Of a stretch of 64,000 nt of DNA, positions 27,755 to 39,706 are shown piece by piece. Position 1 is the first letter of the stretch. Every line of letters starts with the position of its first letter. Origin of the DNA: Strobilurus pachycystidiatus (Eukaryota > Basidiomycota > Agaricomycetes > Agaricales > Physalacriaceae). The notes below the pieces were generated by a model. It was not told the origin of the DNA. It was given only the letters and a program-made list of their open reading frames with translations, and did no database searches. Where the stretch lies: NCBI GenBank assembly GCA_019915135.1, contig JAHLMK010000007.1, forward strand, positions 1,116,001 through 1,180,000. The letters are read 5' to 3'. Both the position numbers and the translations under genes were made by a program.

Positions 27755-29553
27755 ATGCCAACTCAATCCAGTCGCAGACCAGCGCAGACCGTGGCGATTC
27801 AGATGGCAAGCCAGAAGTAAGTGAGCAGCGCCGGCAGTCGTGTTCGGTGGCTGACCGACATGCATACAGTGAACCCCCGCCGATGCAATATACCATCGCG
27901 CCCAGCGACTCGCGGCGCGATGCCGGGCTGGACGCCTCTGTGCGCTCGATTTATATTTATTTCAGTAAACACCTGGTTTGCTTAGTCGCGTTCTCTCCTA
28001 GGCCCCTTTTTCGCATCAGAGCATTGGACAGGCTCTTGGAAATCATCTGGGACCTGCTGCGTACCACCGCCAGCCTGAATATCGCATCTCCCCGTCCCCG
28101 TCCCCCATTCACCCTCATCACTCCCATGTGCAGCATGTCCACCATGGGAACGGCACCCCTTCGGGCAGCTCGCCCTATGCCGCCGCCTCGACGTCGCCAC
28201 AAATGACGCTCAAACGGAAACTCGTGGACAACAATCTTGCAATGCAGAAACGCCGGCGCGAAGCTGATGACAGCGCTACTGTCTCGGACGGTTTTGACGC
28301 CAATGCGGGTGCAAAACACTGGTCAGATGAGGACAAGACAAAGCTGTTCGAGTGGCTCATGGGGTCAACCCAAGACGAACACTGGAACGCCCTCCGAGCC
28401 ACAAAGAACTCGTGTCTTCGAGAAGTACGTTTTCTTACTCCACGCCGTCCACCTGACTTATACGGAACATCCAGTGCGCCAGTCAGGTCTTCGGTGGCAA
28501 AAAGACTTATCAGGCCCTCAAGGGTTGTTATGAACGCAACTTCAATCTTTTCAAACAGGTTTATGCATTTCAGACGTACGCTGGTCCATTAGGGCCTGTC
28601 TCAAGTAGTCTTAGCGAGGCGGATAGACTCAAGGAATACGAACGGCGGTTACAAGGAGCTAAGAAACATGGCTGTGATGTTGGTAACATAACTGCTCGCA
28701 CCATTGATCATTGGCATCGTGCAGGCTGGTACCAGTTATTTTACTCACGGTACGACTGCTCTCAAAGGTGCCTTGCCTGTCTGACTTTTCGCAGATGGCA
28801 GGGGGATCCTGCAACGACAAAACCCAGTTCCTCGCGAGCTGGCGCATTAACAAACGCTGGCGGAGATGATCCGGACGTCGACCTCGACGACGCCAGCTTG
28901 GACTTTTCCGACTCGAATCTTGCTGCTCTCAGCAACTCTCACGAACCGCTCACGTTTATTAACGCAACGCAGCAGCCGCCACAACCTCCACCGCCTCCGC
29001 CTCCACCACCACAACAAATTCCTCATCCCCATCCCACTCCCCATCCGCATCAGCAGCAGCATCACCATTCGCATTCGCTCACCCATGTTGCTCCTCCTCC
29101 TCCACCACCTCCGCCACCACCACCACAACTACCACAACCTCCTCCCATACCGATTTCTCCCCTCCCGGAACCTCCCATGCAGGCTATGGGCAACGTTCTT
29201 TTGCCGCAGGGCATGCTGAATGCCGTCATGCAGTATCTTCAGATACAAACACAGACTAGCAAAATGAAGCTCGATTATCTCCGGCGGCGGGAGGAACGCG
29301 AAGAGAAGGAGAGCACCCAACGACGTGAATTGGAACGACTGCGCATTGAGCGGGAGCAGGCCGAGTTTGAGCATTCTAAGCATAGCGCCACTCTCAAACA
29401 GAAGGCGGATCGGGCAATTGTACGTGATTTGTGCGGTTATCGATTTATCTGCTGAGCCACCTGAAGGCACTACTGGAAAACCCCAATGTGGATACCTCCG
29501 TGAAGGCGGCGGCAGGAGAGTATTTAAAGAAGGTATTTAGTAGTTCAGACTAG
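27755..29553 (+). CDS. SANT/Myb-like domain protein with polyproline and coiled-coil regions
   Basis: Start MPTQSSRRPAQTV at 27755. Intron 1 (about 27818-27868) joins MASQ to NEPPPMQYTIAPSD; intron 2 (about 27940-28000) joins GLDAS to APFSHQSIGQALG. A His/Pro/Ser-rich segment precedes a helix-turn-helix-like domain, HWSDEDKTKLFEWLMG ... HWNALRATKNSC, continuing over a short intron (about 28421-28475) into CASQVFGGKKTYQALKGCYERNFNLFKQ. The middle is very rich in Pro and His (28975-29180) and is followed by a charged coiled coil (LDYLRRREEREEKE ... RLRIEREQAEFEH). A last intron, about 29419-29463, joins ADRAI to ALLENPNVD. The protein ends KKVFSSSD. The SANT-like fold is inferred from the W-x-DEDK pattern; DNA or histone-tail binding is likely but not shown. 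It starts only 135 bp after the MYST stop on the same strand. Confidence 0.78.
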
Positions 29554-30854
29554 TCATATTATATTCATAATTCGCGCATGCACATGTTCGCTCTATGTCT
29601 ATTTCCCGGGATGTCAGACGCGACGCGACGCGACCTTGTGTTTCGCCTAAAGATCCGCGATCAGTTCGAGTCGTTCACGAATCGAGCTGGTCGGTAGAAA
29701 TGTAAACTGACGTGTCCCTGAATGCTGTCACCCAAACAACCCAAATTTGGCGAACCGTTTTGACGATTCGGATTCGACTGGGGCTAACGTAGGTGAACCA
29801 GACGTTGAAAGGCGGAAGAACAATCGATCCTACTCTGATACCATCTATGGTGTGAAAACCAACATGTGGCAAACCAGCTCAGCTGTGACTGTTGAAGTAT
29901 ATAGAGAAACATTCACAAGAATCAAAACAGCTAAGCTGGCGCTTAGCGACATATGTATCCAGGCCTAGTCTCAATCAGGTTTCACTGCAGAGCGACGTTT
30001 CAATTATGCGTGCCAATTAGGATACTTGGTGGCGCTGATGCGGACCACGGATCTACTTGAGGCTGCACCTGCAAGTAACGTGCAGTATCTAGTCTTTCAG
30101 CCAAGTGATGAGGACGAAGTAAGAGTAGATTGAGGGCAGATCTCTCCGCCACACCCATTGACAACACCGTGACCGACGCACTTCGAGTTCGAGATGCATG
30201 ACAGGCGCAGTATACATACAGCCGCAATGCGGGGTGCTCGCCAGCCTGCCGATCGGTGATAGATCTGCGTTAAGAGCCGGCGCAACTGGGTCGCGTGGAT
30301 GGGCAGGTACGCGTAAGGATCTGAAGCAGACTTGCTGCAGATCCCCATTCGGCCGCAAGTGCGCCACGCGTGTCTATCTGCCCGATTTTATGCACAGAGA
30401 AAACTCGATGTCAGTCAATGGATGGGCTAAATATGTTTCATTGACGCGACTGCGTAATCGATGGAAAATTGGCTGCAAGCATGCTGAGTATCGATGACAA
30501 GCCACGAACACATGTACGCGACAGCAGGGACGCGTTCGTCGAGAATGCCTTCAACCGTCACGTCTGAGAAAAAAGATCTGAAGGTCCCAAAAGCGTACGC
30601 GTAGGCATCAGTTCATTTGGTTTTCCGAACATGAGATGCAGGATATTGTTGATTGGCCGTGTACACATAGTACGCCACCGCGAGTGATGAGAAACTCTGA
30701 ATCTGCCGTTTCGCCAAATGAATGACAATACCTACTCGGCACAAACTCAGACTTGCAGAAGCCAAAGCGAGCCACCTAGCAGCAAGTAGACTCTCGGATA
30801 GGACTCGTTCAAGTAGCAACACTGGCATTAAGACAAACGGAGACATATTCTCAA
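29554..30854. other. Intergenic, convergent 3' region
   Basis: 1.3 kb between the SANT-like gene and the carboxylesterase, both ending here. Only short ORFs without family features. No repeat, tRNA or transposon end was recognised. Confidence 0.55.
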
Positions 30855-33136
30855 TTAGAGTGGATACTTTGCGAGAAGCTTGTTCAACGTTTCCATCGGC
30901 ACCTTCCTATACGTATCCTCAGTCACGTTGATTGGCACCTTACCATCATTGAACGACAACATCTTCGGCGACTTTGGTGCCCACTTCGGCCAATGAACAT
31001 CCGCGTGGCCGTTTGGATCCAAGGTGGCGACAAAACGTATAAGATAGGGCTGTATATCGCCTCCGGGATAGAAGCTATTAAAAAGCAGCTCACTTCCATG
31101 GTATGAACCAGTGAAAGGTAGACTTTTCAGGCGCTTAGAAGCTGGATGAGAAAGCATCAGCAAATGGGCCCGTCATGATCCGTACATGTAGCCTTACAAT
31201 AAGCATATATGTCCTGCTTTCCTGACATGGCAGAAAAGAAGAACCTCCGAGGGGCCTGAAAGAAGTAGTCTCCTGTCAAGGCGGCGATTCGTTTGAATTG
31301 TGGCGTAAGCGCGTTAGCATCTCCAGTGCCGAAAGGGGAGCCTTTGGGAAGGGAATCAGGATACAATCTCATCACGAGACTGATGTCTCGTTCTGGCATG
31401 CTCCTGAACATGGTCGTATGTATGTAGGCTTTCAGGTCTTCGTCCGTCCTAGTAGTAGAATTTAGTCACTAATTCAACGCCCAACGGACATGTACCCACG
31501 TCACATTGCGCTGCGCCATAGCCCACAAAGTGCCTTCGTCATCACAGTTACCTATGGAGGCACAAAATTTATCACTCAAGAGGGGTAGAAGCGCAACACG
31601 AGCTGACGTACCACTAACAACCGAGATGTGTGCAAAGTTGCCTTTCTTCACGAGATCATACAGATTGGAGGCGGGGAATAGCACACCATCCGCTCGAGGC
31701 CACCACGCAAGGTCCAGCGACTGGGCGAGACCTGATCAGACGCCGCGGTCCATACACAAATTGGGAGCTGACGCACCTGGTAGTCAAAGACGGACGGGGA
31801 CTTGTCGACTGCTGCTTTCAAAATGTCATAAGGGACAGTACGAAGGCAGGCAAGAGTATCATCGGAATCCGTGCAGCCGGTCTCATTGACAAGCGCATCA
31901 TAATCTACAGGCGGTCAGACGCTGATAGTCTCTGGACGGCTTGGATCTTACATGATTGACCCGCCTCCAAATCTCCAACGGGAGCCGGCGATCCCGACTG
32001 CATAAATGCACCACGAAACAGTCCTTCGGTGTGGCCCCCATTGATCAGCATCTGATATGCAACTGAGATGGCGCCCGCTGATTGGCCCCAACTAGATATG
32101 AGCGAAATTATCACCGGTTTTGCTAAACATCAAGGGCCTGAGTGACATACAGTGTAACCTTCGTGTGGTCGCCCCCAAAGGCACCAATGTACTTCTGAAC
32201 CCATCGAAGAGCCAAGCGTTCTACGCGTCATAGCCATTAGATCTCAAGCCTGAGGACAGTTTTGTAAACTTACGGTCATGCAGTCCCAGATTTCCTACGC
32301 GGGCTTCTTTGACTTCCTTGCCGGGAAGGAACCCAAAAGCTAAGAGCGCATTGAGTTCTCGAAACTTGTGTTGTTCAAGAAGAACAGACCAGAAAGGCGA
32401 TAATTCATGGAGACAAAGATGATTGGTTGCCCAATCTCCACTGACCGCTCGACAATGACACTGCCATCAGACATGACAGTTGCTCCAGTCTCGAAACCAC
32501 CTTAGAAAACGTTAGAACTGATTCCAGATCGTGATCGGCATGAAAGTGAAGTACCTCCATAGATCCACTGTCGAACAATTCTTTTAGCACGATGAACATA
32601 GGATGGAATCAATACTCACCACTACGACCGGAAGTTTGGCCGTATCACGAGTCGTGTTCGGTTTGATGACATTGATACTCAAACCTTCAGAGCGTCAGGA
32701 AAAAGGACAATGGAACACCTATGGAGGTACGCACAATCTTCGCCGTCCTCGAAAGATGGACCGTAGTATGCGGCTAGAACTTCCAATGTCTCGGCCGGGA
32801 GACCGGAAACATTCAGATACGCGCCGACTTGTTGAGAGCAAGCCGGTCCATAAGCAGTCGCGTTGATTGCGCCAGTATACACGTCTACGGCCTGAGGAAG
32901 ATTGAAGCGAAGGTTCCCTGTACTGGCGTCTCGTTAACTTGGTGAACCACAACCAGTCAGATGTTGTGAACATACGGCGGCTTGCCAAAAGGGATCCCAA
33001 GGAATTGATGTACGCCTCCCGACGCATTCCCCGTCACCGTGGCAGTGTCCAAAGTGACTACAGGAGCTCGAGCCAACGCCGATGCGACTTGGAGTACGAT
33101 TGAGATCCAAAAAGTGGCGCTGGTGGGAGTAGGCAT
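30855..33136 (-). CDS. Secreted type B carboxylesterase/lipase (carotenoid-ester-lipase-like)
   Basis: Alpha/beta hydrolase of the cholinesterase/type B carboxylesterase family. Start MPTPTSATFWISIVLQVA at 33136: a hydrophobic signal peptide followed by APVVTLDTATVTGN and HQFLGIPFGKPP, the usual family opening. Next is RFNLPQAVDVYTGAINATAYGPACSQQ. The nucleophile elbow is WGQSAGAISVAYQM (near 32070) rather than the more common GESAG form. MQSGSPAPVGDL and a DYFFQAPRRFF segment follow. The catalytic His lies in GSYHGSELLF (near 31090). The protein ends ETLNKLLAKYPL. At least eight short introns. N-terminal similarity to basidiomycete carotenoid ester lipase is from memory of the family, so the substrate remains a guess among fatty-acid esters. 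Confidence 0.9.
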
Positions 33137-33704
33137 CTTTTTTGAAGTTCAGTGGACTCGGAGACGAGAGGATCTGACTTCAGAGCAGAACAGCCGGCTC
33201 GACCTAATAAATGTCCTCGGTGGTGATGGGCCGCCACAAAATCGGGGCGAGTACGCATGTCTCGGCTCATGAATGGGAGTGTAGTTTGGCGCTGCATCAT
33301 TGTCGGCGTCGGTATTGGACGATATGCGCTGACTACAGACATCAAATTGCTCTGAATACTCTTACAAAAGTCTTACAAACCACGGTGCATTATTCAAGAT
33401 TATCAAGGCTAGTCAGGGGTGCCCAAAAAGAGTGGTGCGAACATGGACAGCGCGCCATGATTGATGACGGCCACGCACGGAGACGACGCATACCACGCCA
33501 AGGCATCTGCTTTAATTTCGTGGAAAAGCCAGGGGCGGAACTAGAGCGCTGTTCACGAGAATCAGCTCAGTGAGAAAATGACATCGTGCTTCGAATATTG
33601 TAGATGAAAGAGCTTACGAATCTGTAACTCGAGTACTACTTGTTAGGGCGTTACACAGTAAGCAGTCGTCGAGACTCGAAGTTAACCGGCAGGCACCGGC
33701 ATCA
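33137..33704. promoter_or_regulatory. Intergenic region upstream of carboxylesterase
   Basis: 0.57 kb between divergently oriented models. It should hold the esterase promoter. No motif was recognised. Confidence 0.35.
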
Positions 33705-34804
33705 TTGCGGCAACTTTCAAAGTCAGCCAATGAGCCATTCTCCGAGACAGTCATCGTCACGTTATCGTGCTCTTTTTGCTCTTTTTGCTCTGAGTCTTTG
33801 ACCTTCTTTGACCAGTACACACAGTGGCCGCCTCGCCTCGCGTCATTTCCTGTCGACAATCCTCCTCCGAGCGCGCCACTAATTTCTGAAGTAGAGATAA
33901 CGCGTGACACAAGCGTACTTCACGACCCTTTTGGCCTATCCGAAGAAACAGGCGGCTTTCTCCTCACGTTCCAGGTCTATTTACGCACTCTAGATCTCTA
34001 TGATGTGAATTCGACTGTGAAGTACCTCCTGCGGCCATCAATACCCAAATGTATCGGGCGCGAGATGCCAGTACTTATTCATTAGGAAGAGTACGTGATA
34101 TCATGCCCTATCTTCTTTGAATACCTCAACAAGGTTCGCAGGGATAAAATCAAGACGTTGAAAACGCAATTCACCGCTCTCCCCACACGAGCACTCTTCG
34201 AGCTTCACTATTGCCGTTGACCCAGCCACGATCGGCAGAGCTGGTGTCTTTCAAACTCCATCGATCGCCTGGAGAGGCCATGCAAGGTCGAAAAGGAGAA
34301 CATCAACGACAACAACAGGAAATTATGCGACACTCGCGAAAGGAACTCGTCAAGAAGATCCATCAGGAGCGCAAACGTGATGGAGACAGCGATGGGAACG
34401 TCTCGGGTGTGAGCTTCTTGCCATCTTTTAGATATCCTTACTCTACAGATGCAGAGCGTTTGTTTGAGACCGAGCACATCCGCACACGAAATTTCACGAG
34501 CGGACGAAGCACCTTTCCAGCAAAGACCCTGTCAGCATCGGCGATACACGAAACAGCCTGGACACAAACAGACGTCTTTTTTATCCATCATTCAATCCTA
34601 CAGTTCAATGACATACGTTCTCGATTTATGCTGCCTCCAGTGATTCTGGCCAAGATGGCTGGGATGCCGAATGCCCATATTTGGGGATTGTCAGTCGGGC
34701 TACAGCCTGAGATGTATAAGACCCCATCTTTCATCTCTGTAGAGCTCGAGAGGCCGCCTCCGGGAATTACTCATACCCTTTCCGAGCTCTTCTCCGCTGG
34801 CTAG
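33705..34804 (+). CDS. Uncharacterised protein, tentative multi-exon model
   Basis: I do not recognise a family. The exons have protein-like composition: MRQLSKSANEPF, PPRLASFPVDNPPPSAPLISEVEI, HDPFGLSEETGGFLLTFQVYL. The stop just before EEYVISCPIFFEYLNKVRRDK (about 34083) can be removed by an intron ending ATTCATTAG. A second possible intron (about 34210-34268) joins ELHYC to QAMQGRKGEHQ. A classical one (about 34408-34450, GTGTGA...CTACAG) joins DGNVS to DAERLFETEHIRTRNF. The last exon ends HTLSELFSAG at 34804. All three introns keep the frame, which supports a gene, but there is no domain and the start is a guess. It could also be a decayed gene. Confidence 0.35.
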
Positions 34805-35353
34805 CAGCTCCAGGTGATGATAGATAGCCAGTGGGTAAGCCTGAACAAGGACACTCCGTTAAGACTGTTAGCACGAGAGTGAGACTACGGTAGGTCGCGA
34901 GTGGGGTTGAGTCTTGGAGCGCAGACTCGTAGCAAGTTTCAAGCAGGAACACGACAAGGAGGCTGAGGGAAGCTGACGGCTAACATTAGCTCAGTGGTTG
35001 ACAGGAACTTGGAATTCCTCGCCTGTGTCTCTGACAGTGACAAGGCCTAGCGCTATTGATATCCATCTCAACGTTTGAGGGCTCCATTTGTAGAAGTTGA
35101 AGTGGACAGAAGGTTAACGGGAAACAAAGTAGCACAAGAGTCAGCCGCTGACTCGGAGCCTTGGAAATAATCGCGGCCGTGTACATTATCACAGCGGCAA
35201 ATGTTGGAGAGGACTGACGCGTTTCATGAAAGATACGGAGCAACTATCCGTGAGAAATGTTTTGACGCGCAGCGACAAGCACCGCATCTCCGTCATCACA
35301 GCCTCGGCGACATTCTTAAATAAGAGGTCACACTGCTTGCTCGCTCCATCACA
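34805..35353. other. Intergenic, upstream of the C2-domain gene
   Basis: 0.55 kb with no recognisable gene, repeat or site. It should contain the promoter of the C2-domain gene. Confidence 0.5.
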
Positions 35354-37319
35354 ATGTCTGGCGAAGAACTGGGCACGCTCATCGTTGTCATCCTCAAGGC
35401 ACGCAATCTCATCGACAAGCATTCATTCTACAAGCAGGACGTCTACTGCCAGGTGGTCCTAAATGGTAAATGCGTTCGCGTAGAACTTCTGAAGTCTTTT
35501 CTGACTTGCAACAAGGAAATACCCAGAAATCCGAGGTCGATGTCAAAGGCGGCCAACACCCCGTATGGGACACTGAATTGCGATTCCCCATCATGAAAGA
35601 TGCGTCTGACAAGCATCGCAAGCTTGAGATTTCATGCTGGTCGAAAGAGTCGCGAATCGACGAGATCCTGGGGACCGGCACGGTCGATGTCACAGAGACG
35701 CTGAAGACCGGCGAATTCGATGGTCAGTGCTCTGTTCAGCGTCTCCTCCCAGTGCTTATCTTCATCGATGATCAGACTGGGTGCAGCTCGACATTGAAGG
35801 CGTCCAACGCGGCGACGTCTATCTTGAAATGACATACTTCTCCAATGCCCCACCGCCCGTTCCGAAAGTGCAAGTACAGAAGCCCGCGCAGGCTCCACCT
35901 CCTGCAGCAGCCACTCAGCCTCTGAACCTGCAACGACGCCCATCGAAATGGGCGCCTTCTGAACGACTGGCTCGTCCAGCATCTTACTACCAAGTGCCGG
36001 GACAATTACAGCCAGCAGGAAGACCCAGCCAGCTTGCTCCAAGCGGTGCGCACTTGAACGCGCCCAAGAATGGCCATTCTCCTCCTTCATCGCGTTCATC
36101 TTCCCATTCCCCTACCCACAAAACCGATACCCTGCCTCCACCTCCCACCGATGCTCCAGCACGAGTTCCCACTATACTTCGGCCGGGTCCCAAGCACGGT
36201 CCGGGAGGGCCTAACGCCCACCCGTTTGCCTCGGAAACGCCTTCGCAATACCCAAACCCGTACGATGATGCATACCGAAAACAGTCTCTACCTCCCAATC
36301 CGTATGATGGGCCTCGCCATCAGCGCCATTCTTCCGGAGGCGCTCCCATACCAGCAACAAACGCGCCGTCTGAATCGCGTCCCAATCCGTGGGATGGTCC
36401 AGGACATGGGCAGCATCGCCAGTCCTCTGCTAACACTGTCGCGCCGCCACAATCGCGTCCAAACCCGTACGACGATCAGCGCCAGCCTGAACATCAACGT
36501 CGACCTTCTGAGACCGGAAACCTTGGTTTCTCGCGGCCGCCGTCTCACACACCTAATCCACTCTGGGATGACCAGCACGGACCCCATAACCCATCCGCCG
36601 TACCTCCTTCATTCCCTCTTCCCAACGTCACTGTCGCACCCGCAACACCTGCACCCGCTGAAGGTCCACCACCCACTTCTACCCACTACAATCACTATTC
36701 TCCCCCGACAAGCCCGAATTATCCACCAACCCAACAATCATACCCACCGCCTCATGCAGGACAGCAGCCCTACCCACCTCCACAACAGCATCAGTACTCA
36801 CATCACCAGCAGCAGTACACTCCGCCTCAACAGTATACCCCACAGCCGTACCCTCCTCAGCAACAAGGCTATCCCCAGCAGCCCTACGGACGACCGCCGT
36901 ATTCGCCAGCGCCGTATTCAGTCCCGCATTTCCAGTCGCCGCCGCCTCCAGAACAGAACAACCTCCCTGATCCTTACCTGATTGCGCGGTATCAGACTCC
37001 GCTTCCGTTGCCTCCAGGTGCTGTGCCGCCAGCGAATGCCGCCAGACAACCCTCGCCGCCCAGACAGCCGTCTCCTCCCCGCAGACAGCCATCTCCGCCG
37101 CGTAAGCAGCAGGCTCCGAATCTACCACCACGCGAGGATCCTCACGTAGCAGAGCTACGAGCCGCGGAAGAGAGGGCTCGGGCTCGCAGGGAGCAGGAGC
37201 AGCGCGATATGGAACTAGCGCGTAGATTAGATTTAGAACTCAATCTTTCTCCCATCGATGGTGATAGTAGGACGACTTCGAGCGGGGCATCGCCTGGTGT
37301 TCCCGGTGGTTGGCGATAG
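35354..37319 (+). CDS. C2-domain, proline-rich protein (Inn1/Fic1-like, cytokinesis)
   Basis: Start MSGEELGTLIVVILKARNL at 35354. A single N-terminal C2 domain spans about residues 5-130: KHSFYKQDVYCQVVLNG, then NTQKSEVDVKGGQHPVWD after intron 1 (35465 to about 35514), FPIMKDASDKHRKLEISCWS, ILGTGTVDVTETLKTGEFD, and DWVQLDIEGVQRGDVYLEM after intron 2 (about 35722-35776). The remaining 400 or so residues are disordered and rich in Pro, Gln, Ser and Tyr. They include five NP-x-D motifs (36250-36590), a QQ/PP-rich stretch (36720-36920) and PSPPRQPSPPRRQPSPPRK repeats. A short charged helix (RAAEERARARREQEQRDM) precedes the C-terminus. The arrangement matches fungal Inn1/Fic1 ingression proteins, whose C2 acts at the division site and whose PxxP motifs bind SH3 proteins. 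That function is inferred. Confidence 0.82.
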
Positions 37320-38080
37320 TGACTAGTAGGGAGCGGCAGGTTGGTATATATATTGTTATCAATAATCTATGCTGGACGAGAAATGCGACACGGTCCGAAC
37401 TCGCGGAACTCTTACACGAGTTGAATGATTTTCATCATCTCACAGGCAAAGTGAGTACGCGCCTTCTCGCCTTGAGAATTCGAGTCACGCGCGATTCGAG
37501 CTCGACACCAACACCCATACCGGTCGGCTGGCCCCCAACGCCCTCTGCTCTCACGTTTAGAATGATTCAAACCCGCCCAGTGACCCCCAGGTGGGTTGGA
37601 GACTAGGCGATCCCCCGTTCCCTGATAGCTCCCCATCGACGCCCAGGGTCCTGCTTTCCTGCCTCCCAATTTGTACACCCATCTCCCAGTGACAAGCTAC
37701 ATTGTGTTCTCTAGATGGCCAGTGTTCGTTTGTCGAAGCTCGATTCGCTCGCGCTCTCGAACTTGACCTAGTCTGCTAATGGATAGTATACCTCTCAGGG
37801 TGCTCGGTTCTAAAAGTCGAAAGTGCAACTCTAGGCACGGACTTTCTGTAAGGAATGGCAGCCTTATACCTGTCTGCTATCAATTGAACGCTTAAGCTTA
37901 AGTTCGGTCCAAGGCGCTATTAGTATGTAGCGTTACATTAACATGACCCTGACTGAGATCACGCAGACCAGGGCTGCTTGTCCTGTGACCGAACCTCGAA
38001 GTTTATCGACAACTCGCCTTCTCATATCATACGGTCGGGACTCGGCAACTGTAACGAGGCCAAGGTTGGCAGCTACCACC
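37320..38080. other. Intergenic between C2-domain gene and uncharacterised gene
   Basis: 0.76 kb. Short ORFs only. Two tRNA B-box-like words (attcgagtc near 37480) have no partner A box or stem, so no RNA gene is called. Confidence 0.5.
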
Positions 38081-39082
38081 ATGAGTGCCAGCGTGGGCGG
38101 TCGTCTGTGTACCAACATCGCCTCCTCTCACGGCCCAGAGAGCGCTCGCGATGGTGGTGCGGGGACAGGTGGAAGGCGGCCAAATGCACGGGAAATAATC
38201 CTCTCGCGCCGGACGCAGCTGCAAGAGCGACTGGCGCTGGCCCTGTCACAGACTCTTGAAGAGCGCAGCGTCAATCTGCCTCGCGGACTGGGCCGGAGGG
38301 CAGGCCTGAAGCCGGCGCGGGCTGGTCCTGAGGAGAGGCATCCTCCTGGTGAGCGATCATGCGTCTGCGGTGCGCCAGTATCGCTGATCCTTGCGGAGTG
38401 CCCATAACCTACGCCGAGTCGTCTGCCCATCCTTCCAGGAAACGGCCGCTGATCTCTTGCGTCCCCTCGCCTCCCTCCATCTACGCTCGCCGCACTTCGC
38501 CGCCTATGCCAACCCCGCGTCTCGAGACACAGAGCACGTCGTTCCCGTCTGACAAGGCCCCGTCAGCCTCCCTTGTGCCTCCACACTGGCTGGCAGAGAT
38601 TGAGCTCCGTCGTTATGGTGAACAGCCTACCGTCTGCCATATCGCTTGTACTGATGTGCAATGCCATGTCTCCAGAGCGTGCCAGGCGGCGCAGACAGAC
38701 GCTCCCATTCGAGTCGCGTTCGTCCACCAAGAGACGGGACCCATCCTCAGCTTCTCTGCCCGATTTGCCCTCGCAGGCATCGACCTCTTCTGGGCCATCC
38801 CCCGATTTGCTAGCGCATACGTCGTCGCCGTTCGGCTCGTACTTTTCTGCGAAGACTTGGGCCGCCTCTTCAGCTGCATGGGCAGACCTGCCCACGCATG
38901 CATCGTCCCAGTCCGCCTCGGAGTTCTGCTCTCCGATTACGGTCTCTTCTGCTTCGAATACGCCCGTCAATTTGCTGGCGCATACATCGTCCCCGACCGA
39001 ATCTTGTCTTTCCAAGGCACGATATCCTTCTGACTGTCTCTTTCTGGAAGCTTTTCGAGATGAATGCTGGTATCCCATATAA
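38081..39082 (+). CDS. Uncharacterised Ser/Arg/Pro-rich protein, three exons
   Basis: Model of 295 residues starting MSASVGGRLCTNIASS at 38081. Exon 1 ends at 38348; intron 1 (38349-38398, 50 nt, with a gctgat branch-like word) splices into VPITYAESSAHPSRKRPLIS. Exon 2 ends at 38611 with EIELR; intron 2 (38612-38675) splices into QRARRRRQTLPFESRSS. The three exons sum to a multiple of three and stay open to the stop at 39080-39082 (ends ECWYPI). The C-terminal half is Ser/Ala-rich and repeats the word LLAHTSSP twice, with related stretches (WADLPTHASS, LPDLPSQAST). No domain or signal was recognised. The opposite strand of exon 3 is also open, so strand choice rests on the clean splicing. Confidence 0.5.
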
Positions 39083-39706
39083 AAGCTGACAAGCATCAAT
39101 AGGGATCGCTTGAGGGGAGTTCAAATGAGGCTTAGACGAGCGGCGTAGCCGATGTAATTTAAATTTGTTACGGGTTCTAGGTGAAATATTGGATGGCTTA
39201 CAACTACCGTTCTACGTGTTTTCAATTATGATATGGTTGCACTTTTGACTGGTTTGACAAGGGCAGGTCGCAGCGGGTTTAATTAATGTTCCGTTAGCAC
39301 AAAGCTCGAAGACGCTGGACGCCCACCAAGCTTCTGTGCACCCTTTTACCAGATAGCTCCGAACAGGCTTCATACTACAGTATCACTCGGGGATGTGTAG
39401 AGAGTAGCAGATATATTAACAAGAAGCACTAGGTTACAAGACGTAATATATACCGCTAAGATAAAGTCATAATCAGCCTGATGAGGGGGCCCGAGAGAGG
39501 AGTGTACAAGTACGAAGAAATATAATAATAACTAATCAAGGCAAAATACAAAAGGATATCAGAGAGGAGCATGAGCGCCACAAGCCACGATCTGAGAGAT
39601 AGAGATCAGTATGGATCCAAGTGGTTGAGAGACATGACTCTCACATTATCGTACACCAGGAACCGAGAGAATTCGATGACAGAGCACCAAACGATAACCT
39701 CCGACT
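39083..39706. other. Convergent 3' intergenic region
   Basis: 0.62 kb, AT-richer than its surroundings, between the uncharacterised gene and the HMG-box gene. Nothing recognised. Confidence 0.5.

Noticed and set aside
36070..36981. 303-codon plus-strand ORF in a second frame of the C2 gene
   Set aside because: It overlaps the proline-rich tail in a shifted frame; codon composition is explained by the real frame and it has no domain.
37470..37510. B-box-like attcgagtc words
   Set aside because: No A box at a suitable distance and no stem pairing.
38563..39099. 178-codon minus-strand ORF opposite exon 3 of the 38 kb gene
   Set aside because: The plus-strand model splices cleanly over three exons with matching phases. 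The minus ORF needs no splicing but has no family features; kept only as an open question in the findings.
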